A stretch of 9,487 nucleotides of DNA, taken from contig CAKPNI010000043.1 in assembly GCA_934168355.1 (NCBI GenBank), positions 1 to 9,487 of the forward strand. Reading direction: 5' to 3'. Below the pieces are notes generated by a model. That model was not told where the DNA came from, made no database searches, and worked only from the letters and a program-made list of their open reading frames with translations. How positions within the stretch are numbered: the first letter of the stretch is position 1; each line of letters starts with the position of its first letter. Below, one piece after another: positions 1-5,574 of the stretch. This DNA is from an uncultured Clostridia bacterium. Its GTDB lineage: Bacteria; Bacillota; Clostridia; TANB77; CAG-508. Both the position numbers and the translations under genes were made by a program.

Positions 1-26
1 GTTTCAGCGTTTATTATCTTTTGCAT
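1..26 (-). CDS. Short leader ORF, copy 1, 5' end only
   Basis: The ATG at 26-24 is preceded by a GAGG ribosome binding site seven bases upstream. The visible codons read MQKIINAE, identical to the two complete copies at 2410 and 5474. The rest, including any His-Thr repeat, is outside the window. It is a copy of an unrecognised leader peptide. Confidence 0.45.
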
Positions 27-62
27 TTTTATACCTCTTTTTTTGTTTTATTTTATGACAGT

Positions 63-91
63 ATTCTATACTATTTCGTTTGTTTTGGCAA
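63..91 (-). promoter_or_regulatory. Sigma-A-like promoter of leader copy 1
   Basis: On the minus strand a -35 box TTGCCA (86-91) and a -10 box TAGAAT (63-68) are separated by 17 bases. The same arrangement recurs in the other two leader copies. It would drive the short leader ORF starting at 26. Confidence 0.55.
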
Positions 92-110
92 GTGTTTTTT
101 TACATTTATA

Positions 111-207
111 TATGTTTCCAAATGGAATTTTAGAGAAGAAGATTATTGAAACATCATTGGGTAAAATTTATAAATAATCCGAAGGTGATTGATATGAATA
201 ATGAAGA
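111..207 (+). pseudogene. Remnant of Rpn-family nuclease gene
   Basis: Bases 111-157 match 3099-3145 of the complete nuclease gene with one difference. Bases 158-206 match 3225-3273, also with one difference. The 79 bases between these blocks in the intact gene are missing, and both gene ends are gone. The deletion is not a multiple of three, so nothing useful can be translated across it. The near identity means the duplication and decay were recent, or that the copies still exchange sequence. The second block keeps the internal Shine-Dalgarno AAGGTGAT and the ATG that in the intact gene could start a short C-terminal protein. The scrap occupies the same place relative to its leader as the intact gene does. 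Confidence 0.85.
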
Positions 208-234
208 TATATATGATTTTGAATTATATATATT
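206..234 (-). other. AU-only hairpin and probable gene-end fossil
   Basis: Directly after the stop codon of the GLUG-repeat gene lies an imperfect AT-only inverted repeat with 13-base arms (206-218 and 222-234). It could form a weak 3' hairpin, but it has no GC stem and no U tract typical of a terminator. Bases 208-234 also align with 24 of 27 identities to 3624-3650, the last codons of the RCC1 gene. The stretch may therefore be what remains of a different cassette's 3' end. AT richness lowers the certainty of both readings. Confidence 0.35.
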
Positions 235-2208
235 TTATTTCTCTATCCATTTTATAAATTCATCATATGATTTAAAATCTTGGTCTGTGCGTTGAGTTCC
301 AGCTCTTAGTGTTTCTATATTTCCTCCACTATTTGTTGTTCCTATTCCATATCTACTAGTATCAGTTGTGTAGTAATAGCAATCGGTAATAGTTGCATCA
401 GTAGCTGTTTGTCCTATGATTTCTCCTTGTCCTGTTGTGTCTGTTGTACATATTATTTTTCCTTTGTTATAACATTTGTATTCTTGAGCTCCATAGCCTT
501 CTGCACCTAAATAGCCACTTATTCCACCTGCACTTTCTGGTGCTTGGACTTTTCCTGAGTTGTAGCATAGGCTGATATTTTGGGGAATTTTTGTCATACA
601 AGTTCCAACTATTCCGCCAGTGCCGTCTGTTCCATTACTTACAATATTTCCTGTATTATAACATTTTGTTATTATATTATTAGCCAATCCAACTATACCT
701 CCTACATATTTGCCCTCTCCTGTTACATTTCCTGTGTTGTAACAACCTTGTATGATTAAAGAATTATCCGCACCCCCTGCAACTCCTCCTACATCGTTGC
801 CCTTTCCTGTTACATTTCCTGTGTTGTAACAACCTTGTATGGTTGAAGAAGTATACGCCAACCCTACAACTCCTCCTACATATTTGCCCTCTCCTGTTAC
901 ATTTCCTGTGTTGTAACAACCTTGTATGATTAAAGAATTATCCGCACCCCCTGCAACTCCTCCTACATCGTTGCCCTTTCCTGTTACATTTCCTGTGTTG
1001 TAACAACCTTGTATGGTTGAAGAAGTATACGCCAACCCTACAACTCCTCCTACATATTTGCCCTCTCCTGTTACATTTCCTGTGTTATAACAATTTATAA
1101 CTTGAGAGCTTACACAGCTACCGGTAAACGTTCCAACAACTCCTCCTACATAGCTGCCCTCTCCTGTTACATTTCCTGTGTTATAACAATTTATAACTTG
1201 AGAGCTTACAGAGCTAAGCGCTCCAACTACTCCTCCTGCTTGAGAGGCGCCATCAACTGTTTTTTTTCCAACTATTCTTCCACCAATATTAGTACAATTT
1301 TTAATAACACCCGCAACCTGTCCTGCCACTCCACCAGCACTCGTTTCTCCATCATATGACTCAACAGTTGAATTAATATTATGGCAGTTTTCAATTGTTC
1401 CACTTCTCAACGCTCCTACAATCGCTCCTGAACACGTTCCTGCCTTTATATAACTATTTTTTACTGTTAAATTCGATATCGAACTAGAATTTCCAAATAT
1501 TCCATTAAATTTACTTTCATCATTAATGTATACACCTTTTATAATGTGATTATTTCCCTCAAAAGTTGCCTTTAAAGGAATATCTTTTTGTTTCCCAATA
1601 GCTGTCCACTTCACACTTTCATTCTCGCTAGTTTCCCAATTATTATCACTACCTCTAGCACCTAAGTCCAAGTTATTTTCCAAATAAATAGTATAATTTT
1701 CAAAAGTATTTCCTTCATTATTAACTTGGTCTGCCAACCATTTTAGTTCTGGTACAGTATAAATGTGAATTTCATTTGAAGTTTTATTTGTAGGTTCAGA
1801 TGAACTGGTTCCATCCCATTTGCTATATGCTCCATCAAATATAGATCCATCATCTTCTATAGTATATTCTCTTTTAGAATCGTTTATTGTAATTGTATAT
1901 GAATTATCTTTATTATCTTCTACTGTTGTTTTTCCAGTTCCAAATCTATTGTCTAGTGCTGTTTTTAAATTGCTTTCTGTTATTGTCGAATCTGCCATTG
2001 TTGCTACAATAACGGATTCTTGTACTCCTTCTTTTTCATTTGCAACTTCTGTTGCACTTTTCGCTTCTCCAGCTCGCCTTATTATTCCATTTTCTCCTGT
2101 TAGCATATTTATGCTTACTCCTGCTAAAATTAGCAAAACAATAATTGTTACTACTAACGCTATTAATGTTATTCCTTTGTTTCTTTTGAATTTTTGTTTT
2201 AAATTCAT
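235..2208 (-). CDS. Prepilin-anchored GLUG-repeat surface protein
   Basis: A 657-residue protein with three parts. Residues 1-12 are basic and end in Gly12, followed by the hydrophobic stretch ITLIALVVTIIVLLILAG. This is a type IV prepilin-like site for cleavage and N-methylation by a PilD-type peptidase, though position +5 is Ala rather than the usual Glu. Residues about 40-200 are a linker and an entry domain with the motif ATFEGNNHIIKGVYI and an IFG. From about 255 to 600 come GLUG-type repeats with recurring CYNTGNVTG and GGVVG, which in this family form an elongated beta-solenoid used in adhesins and surface proteases. No protease motif is seen. The start is set by GGAGG (2216-2220) seven bases upstream. 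The protein is probably exported and acts at the cell surface; the adhesin role is inferred. Repeats near 703-1086 are recently duplicated at the DNA level. Confidence 0.88.
   Translation of the reverse strand: MNLKQKFKRNKGITLIALVVTIIVLLILAGVSINMLTGENGIIRRAGEAKSATEVANEKEGVQESVIVATMADSTITESNLKTALDNRFGTGKTTVEDNKDNSYTITINDSKREYTIEDDGSIFDGAYSKWDGTSSSEPTNKTSNEIHIYTVPELKWLADQVNNEGNTFENYTIYLENNLDLGARGSDNNWETSENESVKWTAIGKQKDIPLKATFEGNNHIIKGVYINDESKFNGIFGNSSSISNLTVKNSYIKAGTCSGAIVGALRSGTIENCHNINSTVESYDGETSAGGVAGQVAGVIKNCTNIGGRIVGKKTVDGASQAGGVVGALSSVSSQVINCYNTGNVTGEGSYVGGVVGTFTGSCVSSQVINCYNTGNVTGEGKYVGGVVGLAYTSSTIQGCYNTGNVTGKGNDVGGVAGGADNSLIIQGCYNTGNVTGEGKYVGGVVGLAYTSSTIQGCYNTGNVTGKGNDVGGVAGGADNSLIIQGCYNTGNVTGEGKYVGGIVGLANNIITKCYNTGNIVSNGTDGTGGIVGTCMTKIPQNISLCYNSGKVQAPESAGGISGYLGAEGYGAQEYKCYNKGKIICTTDTTGQGEIIGQTATDATITDCYYYTTDTSRYGIGTTNSGGNIETLRAGTQRTDQDFKSYDEFIKWIEK
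703..1086 (-). repeat. Perfect 174-bp tandem duplication inside the GLUG gene
   Basis: Bases 703-876 and 877-1050 are identical by eye, and the first 36 bases of a third copy (1051-1086) also match. Each unit codes 58 residues, that is two 29-residue GLUG repeats. Just beyond, a related 96-bp (32-residue) duplication places ataacaatttataacttgag at both 1087 and 1183. All units are multiples of three, so copy-number change alters protein length without breaking the frame. Confidence 0.92.
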
Positions 2209-2260
2209 TTCTTTTCCTCCCTTTCCTTTTTCGGTATTTCATACAAATTATGGACGCCAA

Positions 2261-2308
2261 AAGCAAGCAAAACTAACCTATTGCTTTATAGGTTTATTTT
2301 GCTTGCTT
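2261..2308 (-). promoter_or_regulatory. Conserved leader hairpin, copy 2
   Basis: The arms 2261-2280 and 2289-2308 pair at 18 of 20 positions around an 8-base loop; the two mismatches are adjacent. On the minus-strand transcript the hairpin begins 12 bases after the stop of the leader ORF and ends 52 bases before the GLUG gene start. Only four U residues follow, then GGCG, so it is not a standard terminator. It may be an attenuator, a stabilising element or a protein binding site. Confidence 0.6.
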
Positions 2309-2320
2309 CTTCTATTTATT

Positions 2321-2410
<90 letters not shown>

Positions 2411-2445
2411 TTTTATACCTCTTTTTTGTTTTATTTTATGACAGT

Positions 2446-2474
2446 ATTCTATACTATTTCATTTATTTTGGCAA
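2446..2474 (-). promoter_or_regulatory. Sigma-A-like promoter of leader copy 2
   Basis: A -35 box TTGCCA (2469-2474) and a -10 box TAGAAT (2446-2451) lie 17 bases apart on the minus strand, upstream of the leader ORF and the GLUG gene. Both are conserved with copy 1; copy 3 has TTGTAA at -35. Confidence 0.6.
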
Positions 2475-2559
2475 GTGTTTTTTTACATTTATATATTTTT
2501 TCTAGGCTATAAATTTTAATATCTATTGCTCTATGTCGTTTTTTGTCGAACGTTTTTTC

Positions 2560-2588
2560 TTGACATTCAAGTATTTAAGCAATATAAT
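2560..2588 (+). promoter_or_regulatory. Strong consensus promoter of the Rpn-family gene
   Basis: A perfect TTGACA (2560-2565) and a perfect TATAAT (2583-2588) are separated by 17 bases. A start near 2595 would leave an AT-rich untranslated leader of about 90 bases before the AAGGAG site at 2673-2678. This consensus promoter contrasts with the damaged start codon of the gene it serves. Confidence 0.8.
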
Positions 2589-2687
2589 AATTTCATAAAA
2601 TTTTTTCAAACTTGTTTAAGTCAATATAAAAAAATTGAATTATTTTTCCAAAACCATAAAAATTTAAAATCAAAGGAGTAGTGATAT

Positions 2688-3524
2688 ATTATAGAAAGTA
2701 ACAATAAAAACGAACTATTAAATCCCAAAATAGATTATGTATTTAAACGTATTTTTGGACACAAAGGAAACGAATCAATCACCAAAAGTTTTATAAGTGC
2801 TGCCTTAAATCAAAACATAACAGATGTTGTTTTAGAAAGCAATTCTACATTGCCTAAAGATATGTTAGATGACAAAGTTGGCATTTTAGATGTAAAAGCT
2901 AAAATTGATAATCATATTAATTGTGATATTGAAATGCAGGTTGTAGATAAAAAAAATATTGAAAAAAGAATTTTATTTTATTGTAGTAAAATGTATGTTC
3001 AAAGTATTACGTCCGGAAAGGATTATTTAAATTTAGAAAAAAGTATAGCTATTTTAATCACAGATTATGAAATTAATTCTTTAAAACAAATCAAAAAATA
3101 TGTTTCCAAATGGAATTTTAGAGAAGAAGATTATGGAAACATCATATTGACAGATGCTATCGAGATTGTTATAATTGAATTGCCCAAATATGAAAAATAT
3201 AAAAATAATACAACTTTAGCTAAATGGGTAAAATTTATAAATAATCCGAAGGTGATTGATATGAGTAATGAAGAAATTAAAAAGGCCAAAGAGGTTTTAG
3301 ATGAAATTAGCCAAGATAAAGAAGAAAGACACTTGGCTGAATTAAGAGAAAAATATATTATGGATCAAAAGGCTATTGAGGCTGCTGGTTTTGATAAAGG
3401 ATTAGAGAAAGGTACCATAGAAACAAAACTAAAAATTGCAAAAGAAATGAAATCTAAAGGATTTGATTTCAATATAATTCAAGAATTAACTGATTTAACA
3501 GTTGAGGAAATAACAAAATTATAA
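2688..3524 (+). CDS. Rpn-family PD-(D/E)XK nuclease / transposase-like protein, ATT start
   Basis: A protein of about 278 residues matching the Rpn/PDDEXK_2 family (often named putative transposase), whose E. coli members are DNA endonucleases linked to RecA-independent recombination and phage defence. The N-terminal family motif NPKIDYVFKRIFG is present, followed by the nuclease core: GILDVKA supplies the Asp and IEMQ the Glu-x-Gln. The middle contains SGKDYLNLEKSIAI, and the C-terminus has the usual GFDKGLEKG helix and a short helix ending VEEITKL. No ATG, GTG or TTG lies in frame before 2850, and starting there would lose the N-terminal motif. An AAGGAG nine bases upstream points to ATT at 2688, which would give MIESNNKNELL. 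So it uses a rare ATT start or has lost an ATG by one base change. The gene is convergent with the RCC1 gene. No terminal inverted repeats are seen. Confidence 0.85.
   Translation: MIESNNKNELLNPKIDYVFKRIFGHKGNESITKSFISAALNQNITDVVLESNSTLPKDMLDDKVGILDVKAKIDNHINCDIEMQVVDKKNIEKRILFYCSKMYVQSITSGKDYLNLEKSIAILITDYEINSLKQIKKYVSKWNFREEDYGNIILTDAIEIVIIELPKYEKYKNNTTLAKWVKFINNPKVIDMSNEEIKKAKEVLDEISQDKEERHLAELREKYIMDQKAIEAAGFDKGLEKGTIETKLKIAKEMKSKGFDFNIIQELTDLTVEEITKL
3261..3524 (+). CDS. Possible internal start giving an 87-residue C-terminal Rpn protein
   Basis: Inside the nuclease gene, in the same frame, the ATG at 3261 is preceded by AAGGTGA (3249-3255), which complements the 16S rRNA tail, with five bases between. 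Translation would give MSNEEIKKAK onwards to the same stop. This product lacks the nuclease core and keeps only the charged helical C-terminus. For E. coli Rpn proteins, internally started C-terminal small proteins are known to inhibit the full-length nuclease. The same role here is inference. The remnant at 111-207 also keeps this ribosome binding site and ATG. Confidence 0.45.
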   Translation: MSNEEIKKAKEVLDEISQDKEERHLAELREKYIMDQKAIEAAGFDKGLEKGTIETKLKIAKEMKSKGFDFNIIQELTDLTVEEITKL

Positions 3525-3555
3525 AATTAGACACTATTTACAAGTTTGAAAAAAT

Positions 3556-3585
3556 GACCTATAAGATTTTTATATCTTATAGGTC
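3556..3585. terminator. Bidirectional terminator between the Rpn and RCC1 genes
   Basis: A perfect 12-bp stem (GACCTATAAGAT, 3556-3567, with 3574-3585) closes a 6-base loop. On the minus strand it is followed by ATTTTTT; on the plus strand by a weaker TAATATATTTTTATT. It lies 31 bases after the Rpn stop and 10 bases after the RCC1 stop, so it can serve both convergent genes. Confidence 0.8.
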
Positions 3586-3595
3586 TAATATATTT

Positions 3596-5273
3596 TTATT
3601 CTTCAAGAGCAATAATATATACAAATATATGATTTTGAGTTGTATATATTATTGTCATATCGGCATCGCTATCCAAACTTGTTTCCTCTCTGTTTTCTAT
3701 TTTATCACTATTATCCAATACAATCTCGTCATAAAGCTTTGGCAAATAATTTTCTCCAGATATTATAAATAAATTTCCATCTTTAGTTTTTGCATAGTTG
3801 CATTTTTCATCTGAACAATCCAAAAAAATCCTTTCAACATTAGTTAAGCCTATAAGTTTTATAGGAATAATTTGACTATTTGTGTTACCAATTCCTAATT
3901 CTCCATCAAAATTTCCTCCCCACACATATACTTCACCTAATATAGTTTTAGCATACACATCATTATCACTCACATATATTTCTTCAACATTAGATATTCC
4001 TTCAATTTTTACTGGTAAAATTTGTTGTTCATCGTTTCCTATTCCTAATTCTCCATCCGCATTTTCTCCCCAAGCATATAGTTCTCTACTTGCCGTTTTC
4101 GCATATACATTATCACGGTTCAAGTACAACTCTTCAACATTAGTTAATCCATTGACTTTTACTGGTATGCTTTGATCATCATTATTTCCTATTCCTAATT
4201 GACCATAACAATTTTCTCCCCAAGCATATATATCTCCTGTTTTAGTTTTTGCAAACGAAAAATCCCCTTGTGTATATATTTCTTCAATATTTGATAATCC
4301 CGTAACTTTTACAGGCACACTTTGGTCATCTTCGTTCCCAATTCCTAACTGACCATAGTTATTTTCTCCCCAAGCATATATATCTCCCGTTTTAGTTTTT
4401 GCAAAAGTTACATTCGAATTTTCCCATATATATACACTTGTAACTCCTAATATATTATTAATTTTCGTTGGTACAAGTTGGTCATTTTCATTTCCTACTC
4501 CTAAGCGACCACTATAATTCATTCCCCAAGCATACAATTCTCCTGATTTTGTTTTTGCAAACGAAAAATCTCCTTGTGTATATATTTCTTCAATATTTGA
4601 TAGTCCCGTAACTTTTACAGGCTTGCTTTGATAATTTTTATTTCCTATTCCTAATTGACCCCAATGATTTACTCCCCAGGCATATACTTCTCCACTTTTT
4701 GTTATTATGTAAAAAAACTCTCCTTGGCAAGAAATCGTTTTATCTATTTTTTTTATTTCACTCACTTCATTTTTTTTATTAATTTCTGTCCAAGTTTCTG
4801 GTTGAATATTCTCTTTATCTACATCCATTTCCCATAGTCTACCATCTTCTGACACGCCATATTTTCCCATTATTTTTACGATTTTGTCGCTTGAACTACT
4901 ATTATTATCTTCGCTCGTCATACTGCCACTTTTTTCAATATCATATTTCCTATACTCCCCAGTATAAACCCATGGACCATTTCCAGTTAACGAACCTTTT
5001 AATCCATTATTTGTTAAAGCTGTTTGTAAATTTTCCGTTGTAATTGAACCTAATCCTTGTGTTAATGCATCTGATATTGAAAGTTTTACACTTTCCTCTT
5101 CCTGTGATATTCCTGTTTTGTCTTTTGCCTCTGACGCTCTATTTAGTATTCCGTTTTGCCCTGTTAGCATATTAATACTTATTCCGTGCTAAAATTAACA
5201 AAACAATAATTGTTACTACTAACGCTATTAACGTTATTCCTTTGTTTCTTTTGAATTTTTGTTGTAAATTCAT
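3596..5273 (-). pseudogene. Prepilin-anchored RCC1 beta-propeller protein, frameshifted
   Basis: Reading starts at ATG 5273, with GGAGG at 5281-5285, seven bases upstream. The anchor MNLQQKFKRNKG plus ITLIALVVTIIVLLILA is nearly identical to that of the GLUG protein. An extra base at about 5186 then shifts the frame, giving RNKY and a stop (5172-5174), so only 33 residues are made. Removing that base restores AGISINMLTG and a 558-residue protein. The remaining 524-residue frame begins at ATG 5170, one base after the stop, so reinitiation could make an unanchored form. It holds a short linker, a Ser-rich stretch, and six clear RCC1 repeats of 50-52 residues (YAWGxNxxGxLGIGN at about residues 160, 210, 262, 312, 362 and 412 of this frame), then a degenerate seventh. 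RCC1 repeats form a beta-propeller used for protein binding; the role here is unknown. Causes: mutation, switching or a sequencing error. Confidence 0.85.
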
Positions 5274-5324
5274 TTCTTTTCCTCCTTTTCTTTTTTCGGT
5301 ATTAATGCAAATTACAAACGCCAA

Positions 5325-5372
5325 AAGCAAGCAAAACTAACCTATTGCTTTATAGGTTTATTTTGCTTGCTT
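5325..5372 (-). promoter_or_regulatory. Conserved leader hairpin, copy 3
   Basis: Arms 5325-5344 and 5353-5372, loop 5345-5352: identical in sequence to the hairpin in copy 2, including the two internal mismatches. It begins 12 bases after the leader ORF stop. Confidence 0.6.
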
Positions 5373-5384
5373 CTTCTATTTATT

Positions 5385-5474
<90 letters not shown>

Positions 5475-5510
5475 TTTTATACCTCTTTTTTTGTTTTATT
5501 TTATGACAGT

Positions 5511-5539
5511 ATTCTATACTATTTCATTTGTTTTTACAA
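5511..5539 (-). promoter_or_regulatory. Sigma-A-like promoter of leader copy 3
   Basis: -35 TTGTAA (5534-5539) and -10 TAGAAT (5511-5516), 17 bases apart on the minus strand. The -35 box differs from TTGCCA of the other two copies, which could change strength. Confidence 0.55.
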
Positions 5540-5574
5540 GTGTTTTTTATAATTCTTATTTATTATTCCTAATT

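Larger units (their letters stand above)
1..110 (-). repeat. Cassette leader repeat, copy 1 (cut by window edge)
   Basis: This stretch matches the leader copies at about 2385-2494 and 5449-5549 almost base for base, up to a shared caagtgtttttt-like end. Read on the minus strand it holds a promoter and the first codons of the short His-Thr leader ORF. The microsatellite, the hairpin and the surface-protein gene that would follow lie beyond the left edge. Its presence implies a further anchored-protein gene just outside the window. It joins abruptly to an Rpn gene scrap at about 111. Confidence 0.85.

Noticed and set aside
703..1218. CRISPR-like regular repeats
   Set aside because: The repeats are contiguous coding units of 87 or 174 bp in a GLUG protein, with no unique spacers of constant length.
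1102..1359. Plus-strand frames inside the GLUG and RCC1 genes (also 1820-2332, 3882-4175, 4655-4837)
   Set aside because: They are shadows of repeat-rich minus-strand genes; their repeats simply mirror the coding repeats.
2261..2308. Leader hairpin as an ordinary intrinsic terminator or a known riboswitch
   Set aside because: Only four U residues follow on the minus strand, and I recognise no cyclic-di-GMP or T-box core motif; it is kept as an unassigned regulatory hairpin.
2850..3524. Rpn-family gene starting at TTG 2850
   Set aside because: That start lacks a ribosome binding site and removes the family's N-terminal motif, which is open and in frame upstream back to 2688.
2495..3595. Complete insertion sequence around the transposase-like gene
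   Set aside because: I found no terminal inverted repeats or target-site duplication flanking the gene; Rpn-family proteins are nucleases not usually carried in an IS-like element with defined ends.
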